This document shows positions 18,185 to 27,463 of a stretch of 64,000 nucleotides of DNA, one piece after another. Position numbers and translations under genes: made by a program. Positions within the stretch are counted from its first letter, which is position 1; the number at the start of each line of letters is the position of its first letter. Source of the DNA: Blautia sp. OF03-15BH. GTDB taxonomy: Bacteria; Bacillota; Clostridia; Lachnospirales; Lachnospiraceae. The notes under the pieces were generated by a model, which ran no database searches, was not told where the DNA came from, and saw nothing but the letters and a program-made list of their open reading frames with translations. The stretch spans positions 496,001 through 560,000 of the forward strand of contig NZ_QSCM01000001.1 in NCBI RefSeq assembly GCF_003463065.1, in the 5' to 3' direction.

Positions 18185-20008
18185 TTACAGCTCCAGATAT
18201 TTTCTCCAGAAGTTCATACTTGTAAGCTCGTTATAACGTTTTGCATAAGTTTCTTTTGCTGTATCGTAATTTTTATCAATAAACCGCCACATTTTAAACA
18301 GACCGATAAAGCAGGAGATCATTCTTCTGGCACTGCGTTTGGTCAGGATACAGTTTCCGTTGGCATCCGTATAGATCACCTCGGGGATCCGGTACATCTT
18401 ATACATGTTGTTATAAGGAGGCATTACCAGCACTTTATCCTTTTTCGCCGGCAGGAAATAGCCGTTCAGTGTCAGGATCTGGAAATATTTCTTTCCTTTT
18501 TTCACTGCCGCCAGCTGCTCCGGATCAGAAAGGACATCCCAGTCAAAATCGGATTCTTTAACTCCCTTATAGCCGTAAAACTCTTCTTTTTTCTGGCCTT
18601 TGTAATTCATGGCTGCGATCTCTTTATGCAGCGGTTCTGCTTCCTGCTGGATGAACCAGTCCATACCCTTACAGAAATCCTCCACTGCACGGAAGTTCAT
18701 ATCCACGTAGTTGTAGCGATAGCGGACAATGTTGTTGATAACCCAGCGGGTAAAGATCTTTTTAAACTCCTTGGGACCGTAATCCGGATGATGGATGGCA
18801 TTGACAATAGCAAGGTTCCGGATATCATAATATTCCAGAGGTCCCTGCATCTTATTCTCGAAAGCCTCATGCCATACGCAGAGTCCGTTCATAAAGATGA
18901 AATGACCATTTCCGATACGCATACCATACTCTACATCATCTCTGTGGATGAAAAGAGGCAGCGGCAGGTTATTTTTATCCAGTGCACTTAACGGATAGCA
19001 GGTATACCACCAGCCGGTGTATTCCGCCGGCTCCTGCTCTTCTTCATTCCAGAGCAGATTCTTAAGTTTTCTCATATCCATGTAATGGCGCTGAGCCACG
19101 ATATTTCCGCGGTTCCAACGTGCTCCCAGCTCATACTGGACATTCGGTTCATCGATACGCATGATAGAACCGGCCATGACATAATCCTTGTACTCTTCTT
19201 TGATCAGAGACAGGAATACATAGTTGACCTCCAGACTGTGCGGCTGGATCACCGCATCATCATCCATCAGAAGCACATGGCTGATATCCTTTGCACTCTG
19301 CATCTTCATTGCTTCGATGATCCCACGGGTGAAACCACCTACACCGCCCACATTCCTGTTTGGATTGATCTGGATATAGGGACTCTCGCCGATGATCTTC
19401 TCCTGATCCAGAGTCTTGGCATTATCGGAGATCAGCACATAAAGATGGCGGTACAGAGGAGAATCCGGATTTTCCAGAATGGTCTTTTTCAGCACATTCA
19501 TATTCCGTTCCACATACTCTTCCCGTTTGAAGGTACAAATATCCACCGCAATGTTTATGTTCATATTCACCGGTACACGGACTTCTTCAAAATATTTTCC
19601 CTCCCAGAAGCAGGAACCGTGTGCATTGGATTTCAGACTGAAGGAATAAATGCCTTTGTCCTGTCCGTCACCGAAATCAAACGTAAAGACCTTCGGCTCT
19701 GCACTGAGGATCGTCTGCTCTTCCAGGATCTTGGTTTTCACCTGACCTTTGCTTAACACATGATGTTTCAGATAAACCGTAAAGCTTCCCTGAAGCTTCA
19801 AGCTTAATGAAACGGTCTCAAGAACGGTATATTTTCTCCACTTTCCAATGGAAAAACTGTTGAAAAACGTATTAAAATCAGCTGCTCCTCCCTTATGGAA
19901 GATCAGGCTTCCGTCCTTTCCGGTCTCTACCAGCTCTTCATCCTTCCGGTAATACAGAAGTTCATCGGTATCCATCTCCTCCGGTAACAGTACCTGCTTA
20001 ATATCCAT
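18185..20008 (-). CDS. GlfT2-like galactofuranosyltransferase (GT2)
   Basis: A 607-residue enzyme with an N-terminal beta-sandwich region (about residues 1-155) followed by a GT-A domain. NVGGVGGFTRG, LLMDDDAV (metal site), HRDDVEYGMR and WHEAF follow the order seen in mycobacterial GlfT2. Family members polymerise or add galactofuranose from UDP-Galf. The presence of glf two genes downstream supports this. The start at 20008 has GGAG eleven bases upstream; a longer start at 20035 has only a weak site. The C-terminal about 170 residues are helical and unassigned. Confidence 0.85.
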   Translation of the reverse strand: MDIKQVLLPEEMDTDELLYYRKDEELVETGKDGSLIFHKGGAADFNTFFNSFSIGKWRKYTVLETVSLSLKLQGSFTVYLKHHVLSKGQVKTKILEEQTILSAEPKVFTFDFGDGQDKGIYSFSLKSNAHGSCFWEGKYFEEVRVPVNMNINIAVDICTFKREEYVERNMNVLKKTILENPDSPLYRHLYVLISDNAKTLDQEKIIGESPYIQINPNRNVGGVGGFTRGIIEAMKMQSAKDISHVLLMDDDAVIQPHSLEVNYVFLSLIKEEYKDYVMAGSIMRIDEPNVQYELGARWNRGNIVAQRHYMDMRKLKNLLWNEEEQEPAEYTGWWYTCYPLSALDKNNLPLPLFIHRDDVEYGMRIGNGHFIFMNGLCVWHEAFENKMQGPLEYYDIRNLAIVNAIHHPDYGPKEFKKIFTRWVINNIVRYRYNYVDMNFRAVEDFCKGMDWFIQQEAEPLHKEIAAMNYKGQKKEEFYGYKGVKESDFDWDVLSDPEQLAAVKKGKKYFQILTLNGYFLPAKKDKVLVMPPYNNMYKMYRIPEVIYTDANGNCILTKRSARRMISCFIGLFKMWRFIDKNYDTAKETYAKRYNELTSMNFWRKYLEL

Positions 20009-20045
20009 ACCTTGTTTTTCTCCATTTCTCTTCAATCAATTCTGT

Positions 20046-20819
20046 TTATTTTTTACTCTTTGTTTCCTTCGCGTCTGCCGCGTCCATTGCTTCCATATAT
20101 TTATTGCAGACCTCTTCTGCAGGTCCTGCCATCACAGTATCTCCATGATCCAGCCAGAGGGCATGCGTACAGAGGCTCTTTACCTGCTCAATGTTATGTG
20201 AAACGAAAAGCAGCGTAGTACCGCCTCCCAGAAGCTCTTCCATTCGTTTCATACATTTCTTACGGAAACGGACATCTCCTACTGCCAGCACCTCATCCAC
20301 GATCAGAACATCCGGTTTCACTACGGTTGCCACGGCAAAACCGAGCCGCGCTTTCATACCGGAAGAAAAGTTTTTGATGGGGGAATCCAAGAATTTTTCG
20401 ATTCCTGCAAACTCCACAATCTCGTCAAAATGTTCTGCCATAAATTTCTTGGAATGACCAAGCACCGCACCGTTCAGATAAATATTTTCCCGGGCTGTCA
20501 TATTCGGATCAAATCCGGCTCCCAGCTCAATGAGAGGAGAAATACTTCCCCTCACGGTTATCGTTCCCTTATACGGCTTCATAATACCACTGATCGCCTT
20601 CAAAAGCGTGGATTTTCCGGAACCGTTGATACCGATGAGCCCCCAGGCTTCTCCCGGACGGATCTTCAGGGAAACGTCCTTTACTGCAAGAAATTCCTGG
20701 AACATCAGCTGGTGCTTCAGAAGACGGATCACATACTCCTTCAGATTGTCCACTTTTTCGCTGGCCAGATTGAAACGGATCGTCACATGATCCACATCTA
20801 CGATATATTCTTCACTCAT
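20046..20819 (-). CDS. Polysaccharide ABC exporter, ATP-binding subunit (Wzt/TagH type)
   Basis: A 257-residue ABC ATPase with Walker A GINGSGKSTLL, signature FSSGMKARL, Walker B VLIVDEVLAVGD and the switch His in SHN. The start LKEYVIRLLKHQLMFQEFLAVKDVSL is typical of the O-antigen/teichoic-acid exporter subfamily. It has no C-terminal carbohydrate-binding extension, so export is probably not end-cap specific. It energises the permease encoded just upstream. Confidence 0.92.
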   Translation of the reverse strand: MSEEYIVDVDHVTIRFNLASEKVDNLKEYVIRLLKHQLMFQEFLAVKDVSLKIRPGEAWGLIGINGSGKSTLLKAISGIMKPYKGTITVRGSISPLIELGAGFDPNMTARENIYLNGAVLGHSKKFMAEHFDEIVEFAGIEKFLDSPIKNFSSGMKARLGFAVATVVKPDVLIVDEVLAVGDVRFRKKCMKRMEELLGGGTTLLFVSHNIEQVKSLCTHALWLDHGDTVMAGPAEEVCNKYMEAMDAADAKETKSKK

Positions 20820-20831
20820 GCTGTTCCTCCG

Positions 20832-21623
20832 TCAGATATAAAGGATAAACTTATCCTGTACTTTCTTGAAATAGAAAAGGCCGATGCCAAGAGCCAGAAA
20901 CGCAATGATCCAGCCTCCCCAGAAAATCCTGGGTCCCGGAAATCTTCCGTAATACACCAGATCACGGAAGCCTGCCACATAGTAGTACAACGGATTGAAT
21001 GCTTTGATCGCAAGTACCACCGTTGTATTTTTGATACTGTCAAGATCATAGAACAGCGGAGTTGCATACATCCAGGCCGTGATCACAGCCTGATAGATAT
21101 GCTGCATATCACGGAAAAAGACATTGATCGCTGACAGGAAAAAGCCTGCTCCCAGACTGAAGATATAGATCTGAACCAGGATGATCGGAGACAGAAGAAG
21201 ATACCAGCTGATCTTTGCTTTGGTGCAGACGATAACGATGAGCATGGCTCCCAGAGAAAAGAAACAGTCCACCAGAGAACTGGTTACTTTTGCCAGTGGG
21301 AAAATGTATTTCGGTACATACGTCTTTTTCAGCAAGGTTCCATTTCCCAGGATCGACCTCATAGCCGCCTTCGTTGAAGTGCTGTAAAATTCAAAAAGTG
21401 TCCGGCCTGTGATCAGATACACCGGATAATTTGTGATTTTCCGTTGGAACATCGTGGAAAACACCACAGTCATGACCAGCATGATCAGCAGCGGATTTAA
21501 AACACTCCAGACATAACCGAGAAAACTTCTACGGTATTTCAGTTTCACATCTCTTTGTACCAGCTGAAACAGAAGGTCTTTATACTGAAAAAAGACCTGC
21601 AGCCGTTCTTTCCAGATACTCAT
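20832..21623 (-). CDS. Polysaccharide ABC exporter, permease subunit (Wzm/TagG type)
   Basis: A 263-residue ABC-2 type permease with six hydrophobic helices. The amphipathic start ERLQVFFQYKDLLFQLVQRD and the LKYRRSFLGYVWSVLNPLL segment are highly typical of Wzm/TagG. With the adjacent ATPase it moves lipid-linked polysaccharide across the membrane. It is 12 bases upstream of its ATPase gene and almost touches the GT2 gene ending at 21626. Confidence 0.92.
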   Translation of the reverse strand: MSIWKERLQVFFQYKDLLFQLVQRDVKLKYRRSFLGYVWSVLNPLLIMLVMTVVFSTMFQRKITNYPVYLITGRTLFEFYSTSTKAAMRSILGNGTLLKKTYVPKYIFPLAKVTSSLVDCFFSLGAMLIVIVCTKAKISWYLLLSPIILVQIYIFSLGAGFFLSAINVFFRDMQHIYQAVITAWMYATPLFYDLDSIKNTTVVLAIKAFNPLYYYVAGFRDLVYYGRFPGPRIFWGGWIIAFLALGIGLFYFKKVQDKFILYI

Positions 21624-21625
21624 AT

Positions 21626-22630
21626 TTATTTTTTTATCCTTTCTTTCCAGTAAAATGCCAGATGTGCTGCCGGATAAAGAAGATAGCCGCTCTTTCGTAA
21701 AAGAAGAACCGGCTTATTGATCACAGCCGCATAGACTCTGGGATAACATTCCTTTAAGTTTCTATCGAAAGCTTTCATTTTTCCGGGAATGCCCTTGTCA
21801 TAGGGAAAGCTTAAAAAGATTTTAAAACGTGTGGCTACCATCCGCCCCAGACTGTTTTCCAGATAAGTCAGGCAGTAGGCCGGTATCCTTTTTTTCTGCT
21901 GCTCATCATAATAAGCCAGCAGACGGTTTAAGACTCTGTTATAATTGACCTCATTTTTCTGCATGCTCTTCATATCCATGCTCTGTCCGGCAAGACCGAT
22001 CCGGTACTGATAGACGATCTCTTCCAGAAAAGTCACCGTCCGCACATAAGGAACCGGAAACAGGACATATTCCATGTCCACATAAAAACAATGCTCATCG
22101 ATCTGAGGCATTTTCCGCAGCAGTTCTGTTTTTATGGTCAATGCATGCATTTTCAGGAAGGTCTTACTGCTGACCTCCGAAAAAGCATACTCTCTTCCAT
22201 AGTTGACGCCCGGAAAAGGTTCTTCAAATTCCAGCTTTTTCTCTCCGGTCTGATTGTGCACCCAATAATAGCGGTTTACGACAAAGTCCGACTTTGTCGT
22301 ATGAAGAAAACGCACCAGCCGGGCAAAAGCTGTGCCATCCACCCAGTCATCTCCGTCTACCACTTTAAAATACGTTCCGCGGGCTTCCTGGATTCCCCGG
22401 TTAATGGTAGACCCATGTCCGCCGTTTTCTTTACTGATCACCCGGAAGATCTCCGGGTATTTCTTTACATAGCCCTCTGCGATCTCAACGGTCCGGTCAG
22501 AAGAACCGTCGTTAACGACCAGTACTTCGATCTCCGGCAATGCTTTGGGCTTTACAAAGGAACTTAAGCACTGTTCCTCATATTTTTCAATATTATAAGC
22601 AGGAATGACCACTGTCAGAAGTTTATCCAT
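21626..22630 (-). CDS. GT2-family glycosyltransferase
   Basis: A 334-residue GT-A enzyme with TVVIPAYNIEKYEEQCLSSF, NDGSSDRT, KENGGHGSTINRG and KVVDGDDWVD (metal and nucleotide-sugar site). The GGHGSTINRG form is common in CpsI/WaaB-style enzymes of Gram-positive capsule loci. It is the first gene after the hairpin-rich element and the terminator at 22.7-23.0 kb, and so may head a separate transcript with the ABC exporter genes. Confidence 0.87.
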   Translation of the reverse strand: MDKLLTVVIPAYNIEKYEEQCLSSFVKPKALPEIEVLVVNDGSSDRTVEIAEGYVKKYPEIFRVISKENGGHGSTINRGIQEARGTYFKVVDGDDWVDGTAFARLVRFLHTTKSDFVVNRYYWVHNQTGEKKLEFEEPFPGVNYGREYAFSEVSSKTFLKMHALTIKTELLRKMPQIDEHCFYVDMEYVLFPVPYVRTVTFLEEIVYQYRIGLAGQSMDMKSMQKNEVNYNRVLNRLLAYYDEQQKKRIPAYCLTYLENSLGRMVATRFKIFLSFPYDKGIPGKMKAFDRNLKECYPRVYAAVINKPVLLLRKSGYLLYPAAHLAFYWKERIKK

Positions 22631-22655
22631 TGGTACTCCCTTTCGTTCTTTATAT

Positions 22656-22921
22656 TAGTATCATTTGATGTTGGGGTCAAAAGTTCTTTTGCCCCCAACT
22701 GATGCCTACGAATTGCTCCGCTGCCAAGCAGCTCCCGCAATTCTACAAACATTCGAAATCCGCTGATTTACTGCGTAAATCGCTACTGTCTACGCTCCGC
22801 TTCGGTCGGTGCAAAACGAACATCCACTGGATGTTCTGCACCTCATGTTTGGCGGGTCCCAAATTCAAAAGCCTTATCATGCAAGCATGAACGTCTTTTG
22901 AACTTTTACCCCTAGTATCAT
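22656..22921. repeat. Hairpin-rich element with inverted ends and 9-bp flanking direct repeat
   Basis: The body (about 22665-22912) has imperfect inverted ends: GGGGTCAAAAGTTC on the left, and a right end reading GGGGTAAAAGTTC on the opposite strand. TAGTATCAT flanks it on both sides (22656-22664 and 22913-22921), as a target-site duplication would. Inside are at least four strong hairpins: GAATTGC/GCAATTC (22710-22743, with nested GCTGC/GCAGC), GATTTAC/GTAAATC (22765-22781), GAACATCC/GGATGTTC (22818-22836) and CATGC/GCATG (22878-22889). CAAACAT (about 22745) and ATGTTTG (about 22846) add a longer-range pair. No convincing reading frame. It may be a MITE-like element or a structured RNA. Confidence 0.6.
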
Positions 22922-22981
22922 CATATTTTAACATATCTGTAAATATACTGTCAAGGAAACGCAGGCTGTGCGCATCTACGA

Positions 22982-23020
22982 ACAAAACAGACCGGGCAGT
23001 TATCTTCTCCCGGTCTGTTT
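22982..23020 (-). terminator. Intrinsic terminator
   Basis: A nine-base stem CAGACCGGG (22988-22996) / CCCGGTCTG (23009-23017) is followed on the minus strand by TTTTG, immediately after the stop of the GT2 gene at 23022. It should end or attenuate transcription from the upstream part of the polysaccharide locus. A T-run on the other side means it may also work on the plus strand. Confidence 0.85.
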
Positions 23021-23021
23021 T

Positions 23022-24320
23022 TTATTTTCGCCTGTTATACTTCCCTTCTGTATTTATCGTTTTTCTGGCAGCACGGGCGCAGGCACGAAGAGGTGACGTC
23101 ACCAGATGGCCTGTTTTATAGGAGAAGGAATCATAGACATTTCGAACCTCGTACTGAAGTTCTGCCTTTTCTGCTCTTAAATCTTCTCTTTCCTGTTCCA
23201 GAGCCATCTTTTCCCGCTCCAGAGCCGCTTTTTCCGCTTCCAGCTGACGGATCCGGTCCTCATCCCTGTGGATAATGCCCATCTTTTCGATATGGTTCAG
23301 ATGCAGACAGTTATCCCTCTCATCCTTGAGATCCTGGATACGAAGTCTTAAAAGGCTGTCGTAATCCTGATCCATAATGGTCCGGTAGAAATGATACATC
23401 CGCTGATTATAGTCATAGTAATAATCAGCCGGCTGATCGGCAATATCCAGTGCCTTGAAAAGCCCCCCCTTCAGCTGGTGGTAAAGTGTCTCCTGCTGCA
23501 CACTCTTTTCCTGGGAAAGCAGGTTTGCCACACAGCCGTCAATGGCATGATTGATAAAACTTCTCTTTACCTCTTCATAACAGCCTTTTTCCAGAAGATA
23601 TTCCCGCAGTCTTGAGAATGCCCGATGGAAATCCAGCGGTGTCGCTGTATTCGTACTCTGACAGTTTCCTGTGATACCCACACGGTAATTTACCAGAAAT
23701 TCTTTCACAGTCGTGATTTTCTCCGCATTTACCAGGGCAGAGCAGGTGAAAAAGAGATCATTGGTCCGGCGGATTTCCTGGAAGCAAAGCTTCTTCTCTT
23801 CCACAAAGGAACGGCGGAACATTTTATTCCACGGCCAGTTGTGGAAGGTATTGAAAATATACTCCGCCATATCGTGATAATCAAATACCTCTTTCTCCGG
23901 AAGATACTCTTCCCGCATGGCTGCATGCTCATCCGTGAAAAACTGAAGATCTTCATGCCAGCAGCGCACCTTACAGACACTGATATCCGCCTGTGTCTCG
24001 TCCAGACGGTCTGCCATCCGTTCCAGCAGACAGGGTTCAAAGAAATCATCGGAATCCAAGAACATCAGATATTCGCCTTTTGCCTCTTTCATTCCATGAT
24101 TTCTGGCAGCACCGCCGCCGGCATTTTTCTGCTCAAGAAGATGAAAACGGCTGTCTTTTTCCACATACTCACGGATGATCTCCACAGAACCATCACTGGA
24201 ACCATCATCCACGCAAAATACTTCCATCTCCTTTAATGTCTGATGCTCAATGCTCTCCAGGCACTGGCGAAGATATTTTTCCGTATTATAGACCGGAAGG
24301 ATCACCGATACCTTTATCAT
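23022..24320 (-). CDS. GT2-family glycosyltransferase with C-terminal coiled coil
   Basis: A 432-residue protein with an N-terminal GT-A domain (about 1-240: SVILPVYNTEKYLRQCLESI, DDGSSDGS, FLDSDDFFE). The C-terminal part (about 345-405) is a strongly charged coiled coil of Glu/Lys/Leu heptads around RQLEAEKAALEREKMALEQE. The coiled coil probably tethers the enzyme to a partner or forms oligomers (inference). A terminator follows directly, making this the last gene of the promoter-proximal block. Confidence 0.86.
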   Translation of the reverse strand: MIKVSVILPVYNTEKYLRQCLESIEHQTLKEMEVFCVDDGSSDGSVEIIREYVEKDSRFHLLEQKNAGGGAARNHGMKEAKGEYLMFLDSDDFFEPCLLERMADRLDETQADISVCKVRCWHEDLQFFTDEHAAMREEYLPEKEVFDYHDMAEYIFNTFHNWPWNKMFRRSFVEEKKLCFQEIRRTNDLFFTCSALVNAEKITTVKEFLVNYRVGITGNCQSTNTATPLDFHRAFSRLREYLLEKGCYEEVKRSFINHAIDGCVANLLSQEKSVQQETLYHQLKGGLFKALDIADQPADYYYDYNQRMYHFYRTIMDQDYDSLLRLRIQDLKDERDNCLHLNHIEKMGIIHRDEDRIRQLEAEKAALEREKMALEQEREDLRAEKAELQYEVRNVYDSFSYKTGHLVTSPLRACARAARKTINTEGKYNRRK

Positions 24321-24339
24321 AAAGAAGCCTCCTTTTTTC

Positions 24340-25077
24340 TCACCTGTATTTCCAGATACCGTTCAGGGCATAACTGATAAAACAGCAGAGGGATCTTCCC
24401 ATTCCAAAGCCCATATAACGGTAGACCTTAAAGGTCATTCCGGCAGATTTTAATTTATTTCCCGACTTTCCCTTTGAAGTCAGGCGATAGTTTAAAAGTG
24501 GTTCGTCAATACCTGATGCCGTCTTATATTCCTGTAAAATCTTCAGCCAGGTAATATAATCCTCATGGCTGTCCTCATGCTCCATGGGATATTTCCGTGC
24601 CACATCCCGGCGTAAGAGTACGGAAGAACAGTTGATGCTGTTATGGCGGAGCAGATCCTGATAAGTGATCCTTTTTTTGACGGGAATGTATTTTCCCAGT
24701 TCTTCTCCTTCCGGTGAACAGAGCCTTCTTCCGGTACAGGCCAGAACATCCTTCGTTTCCTCCAGAAGTTTCAGCTGCTTTTCAAGCTTCTCCGGTTCCC
24801 ACCAGTCATCTGCATCAAGAAAAGCCACGTAATCACCGGACGCCAGCTGTACTCCCCGGTTTCTGGATGCCGCAGCTCCGAGATTCTTTTCGTTTTTCAG
24901 ATAACGGAGCCTTGGTTCCTCTCCATATTCCTTTACGATTCCCTCGATATCTTCCCCGGAACAGTCATCCAGCACCAGGATCTCCAGCGGTACCTCCTGA
25001 ATCAATGCGGAATCAATTGCCTTACGCAGGGTGGATGAACAGCGGTATGCCGGAATGATCACGGATACTTTTTTCAT
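24340..25077 (-). CDS. GT2-family glycosyltransferase
   Basis: A 245-residue GT-A enzyme with KVSVIIPAYRCSSTLRKAID, LDDCSGED, AAASRNRG and FLDADDWWEPEKL. Short for the family but complete, with both the nucleotide-sugar site and the acceptor-side HEDYITWLKIL segment. I start it at the ATG at 25077, whose first bases overlap the stop of the sugar-phosphate transferase gene (ATGA), with GGAAGG upstream; this suggests translational coupling. It probably adds the second sugar to the lipid-linked primer (inference from position). Confidence 0.87.
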   Translation of the reverse strand: MKKVSVIIPAYRCSSTLRKAIDSALIQEVPLEILVLDDCSGEDIEGIVKEYGEEPRLRYLKNEKNLGAAASRNRGVQLASGDYVAFLDADDWWEPEKLEKQLKLLEETKDVLACTGRRLCSPEGEELGKYIPVKKRITYQDLLRHNSINCSSVLLRRDVARKYPMEHEDSHEDYITWLKILQEYKTASGIDEPLLNYRLTSKGKSGNKLKSAGMTFKVYRYMGFGMGRSLCCFISYALNGIWKYR

Positions 25078-26462
25078 TTTTCTTCTTCCTTCCCGGTTTT
25101 TTCCTTTGTGGCAGCAGTGACCTGCCACTGTTCCACGCCTTCCGTATTCTCCTTCTGGAAAAGGATCTTAAAGGTCAGAAAAAGAAGTTTGATATCCAGC
25201 ACAAAGGAATACGTTTCAATATATGTCAGGTCCAACTTCAGCTTGTCGTAGGGTGTGGTGTTATACTTGCCGTAAACCTGGGCAAAGCCGGTTAGACCTG
25301 CTTTTACTTTTAAGCGGTAGTCAAATTCCGGTATCTCCCGTTTATACTGTGCTGCGATCTCCGGCCGTTCCGGTCTCGGTCCCACCAGAGACATATCCCC
25401 TTTCAGGATGTTGAAGATCTGAGGCAATTCATCAAAGTGAATATTCCGGATCACTTTTCCGACCGGAGTGACCCTGTCGTCATTTTTCATGGCAAGACGG
25501 GCGCCTTTTTTCTCTGAATCCACCCGCATGCTCCGAAATTTCAGTACATCAAAAACTTTCCCGTCCTTGGTAAGTCTTGGCTGCCGGTAAAACACGGGAC
25601 CACCGTCATAGGCCTTTACCAGAATGGCGATCACAAGCATAAAGGGGGAAGCCAGCACCAGACCAAAAAGAGAAAACACGATATCCATCAAACGCTTCAC
25701 AAACTGCTGCTCTGCAGTCAGTCCGCGGTTCCGGAATAAAAGCAGGCTGGTATCAAACAGATGAATATGATCTGCATGCATGAGCATAATATCAGAGATC
25801 TTCGGTACACTGTAGCAGCGGATGTTGTTTTCAAAACAGAACTTTAAAAACAGATTTCTCTCATGGGCGGGAATATCTCCCAGAAGCACCGCATGATACT
25901 GTAGGATCTTCGCTTTGATAGCCTCTTCTCCTGCACTCAGATGGATCTCTTCACAGATATTGTACTTGTCTTCTCTTGTACCGATCTTCTTCTCCAGATC
26001 CCTTGGGCTGTATTTGCCATAGATCATCAGCATCTGTCTGGGCGGATAAAGTCTTGCATAGACCCAGCGCATGAAAAATACCCAGATCACCACTACGATA
26101 AGATTGATGCCTGTCATCTGGAGCAGATAGTTTATATTCCGGCCAAACTTCCAGTGACCGATCAGTGCCAGCTGAAGATAGGTGATAAAATTCACACAGA
26201 GCACCGACAGGATCTGGGAATAAAGCACTTCAAATACCCTGAGATATCCTACTTTGAACCCTCCGTAAAGCTTATAGAAAAGAAACAAAAGCAGGGCATA
26301 CTGCGCAATAATCACATAGTTTCCTCTGTGCCAGTAGTGCCTCAGCATATTCTTTTCAAAATGATGATACCACATATATGCAAAAACGCCGATCTGGATC
26401 GCCATGATCAGAGTCGAAGCCAGAAACATGAGCAGATGCTTGTATTTTTCTCTTTTTTCCAA
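25074..26462 (-). CDS. Polyprenyl glycosylphosphotransferase (initiating sugar-1-phosphate transferase)
   Basis: A 462-residue membrane enzyme that starts glycan synthesis by moving a sugar-1-phosphate onto undecaprenyl phosphate. It has four N-terminal helices (about 10-130), a Rossmann-like middle region, then a fifth helix and the catalytic bacterial sugar transferase domain (about 262-445). FVKRLMDIVFSLFGL, KFRSMRVDSE, DELPQIFNILKGDMSLVGPRPE and AGLTGFAQVYGKY are diagnostic. As first gene of the biosynthetic block it fits the usual order of CpsE/WbaP-type loci. Confidence 0.93.
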   Translation of the reverse strand: MEKREKYKHLLMFLASTLIMAIQIGVFAYMWYHHFEKNMLRHYWHRGNYVIIAQYALLLFLFYKLYGGFKVGYLRVFEVLYSQILSVLCVNFITYLQLALIGHWKFGRNINYLLQMTGINLIVVVIWVFFMRWVYARLYPPRQMLMIYGKYSPRDLEKKIGTREDKYNICEEIHLSAGEEAIKAKILQYHAVLLGDIPAHERNLFLKFCFENNIRCYSVPKISDIMLMHADHIHLFDTSLLLFRNRGLTAEQQFVKRLMDIVFSLFGLVLASPFMLVIAILVKAYDGGPVFYRQPRLTKDGKVFDVLKFRSMRVDSEKKGARLAMKNDDRVTPVGKVIRNIHFDELPQIFNILKGDMSLVGPRPERPEIAAQYKREIPEFDYRLKVKAGLTGFAQVYGKYNTTPYDKLKLDLTYIETYSFVLDIKLLFLTFKILFQKENTEGVEQWQVTAATKEKTGKEEEK

Positions 26463-26545
26463 GGTCTTCCCCCCTAAAGTAATTTACTATGAAAGTCCCG
26501 GGCGACACGTCTGTTAAGATGGAATGCTCTGAACTTGCTTCGTAT

Positions 26546-26574
26546 ATCTTACACTAGAATGACTGAAAAAACAA
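26546..26574 (-). promoter_or_regulatory. Candidate sigma-A promoter of the polysaccharide biosynthesis block
   Basis: On the minus strand TTGTTT (26569-26574) and TAAGAT (26546-26551) are separated by 17 bases, about 85 bases upstream of the sugar-phosphate transferase ATG at 26462. The match is good but not perfect, and the function is inferred from sequence alone. Confidence 0.55.
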
Positions 26575-26593
26575 CCTTTCAGCCATTGGAAGT

Positions 26594-27445
26594 TTATTCT
26601 TTATGCTTCTTTCCATATGAGGTAAGATATACCACTGCTTCAGGAGTCTCCCCTACAGCCTGGCAGCCGGCCTCACGGATCGTCTCATGGACATCATTCT
26701 TTTTATAAGCCACAAGGTAATCCGTTCTGGTTTTCGCAAGTGCTTTTTTCAGAACAGAAGGCTCGGTATTCCGTCCTCCGTAGATTACATCCATGATATC
26801 CGACTGATAACGATAGCTCTGATTCTCATCGGTATAAGATCCTGCCGTATCGATTCCAAGCCAGAACATCATTTTATTTCTTTCAATGGTCAAACGAAGA
26901 GACGGATCATACTGTCTCGCCTGAAGGTTGTATTCCAACGGCAGTGCCACCTTCGGCTCTTCTTTCGTGCTGTCCCGGTGGATCAGCTCCGCCACGGTCA
27001 GAAGATCATCTTCCACTTTATAAACATTTTTCGGAATAGAGATCGTGGCGATCTGCTTGAGAGAAGACTGATTACAGAAAAGTACCAGCCCGCCTACAGC
27101 CGCGATCAGAGTCACCCGTTTCCAGCCTTTCTTCAGCCGGCTGCCTGTTTCTACCAAGGCATACGCCAGAAAAAACGGCAGAGGTACCAGCCAGAAAAAA
27201 CGGTAAAACTCCGATTCAAAATCCATTTTTACGATCACTTTGTTCATCAAAAACGGATTAAAAACGGTCAAAAGCAGAACCAACGGATACCAGAGAAAGA
27301 GAAATTCCACTTCTTTCTTCCTATATAATAAAGTCAGCAGGATGGCAGCAATTCCCAGGAGTACATAGGTCCAGGTTCCCTGATATTTCACAAAGCAGTC
27401 AAAGATAAAGCAAAGCCCCTGTTCTGCCACAGATAAACCTCTCAT
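26594..27445 (-). CDS. Membrane protein, probable second half of a DUF6077-like pair
   Basis: A 283-residue protein with four or five hydrophobic segments in the first 165 residues, then a soluble C-terminal domain with AGCQAVGETPEAVVYL near the end. The FNPFLMNKVI and FYRFFWLVPLPFFLAY stretches resemble the C-terminal half of long GT-C-like membrane proteins of this group. It has its own GGAAAGGAG site and starts 18 bases after the 27464-28552 gene, so I read it as a separate gene. Probably works with that protein; function unknown. Confidence 0.65.
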   Translation of the reverse strand: MRGLSVAEQGLCFIFDCFVKYQGTWTYVLLGIAAILLTLLYRKKEVEFLFLWYPLVLLLTVFNPFLMNKVIVKMDFESEFYRFFWLVPLPFFLAYALVETGSRLKKGWKRVTLIAAVGGLVLFCNQSSLKQIATISIPKNVYKVEDDLLTVAELIHRDSTKEEPKVALPLEYNLQARQYDPSLRLTIERNKMMFWLGIDTAGSYTDENQSYRYQSDIMDVIYGGRNTEPSVLKKALAKTRTDYLVAYKKNDVHETIREAGCQAVGETPEAVVYLTSYGKKHKE

Positions 27446-27463
27446 AACGGTCTGTCTCCTTTC

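Noticed and set aside
13732..18991. Long plus-strand frames opposite the pyruvyltransferase, FrhB-like, glf and GlfT2-like genes
   Set aside because: They are mirror frames of strongly coding minus-strand genes and show no family motifs or ribosome binding sites.
22743..22985. An 80-codon minus-strand frame in the hairpin element
   Set aside because: It crosses the element's hairpins, has no ribosome binding site and no protein-like composition.
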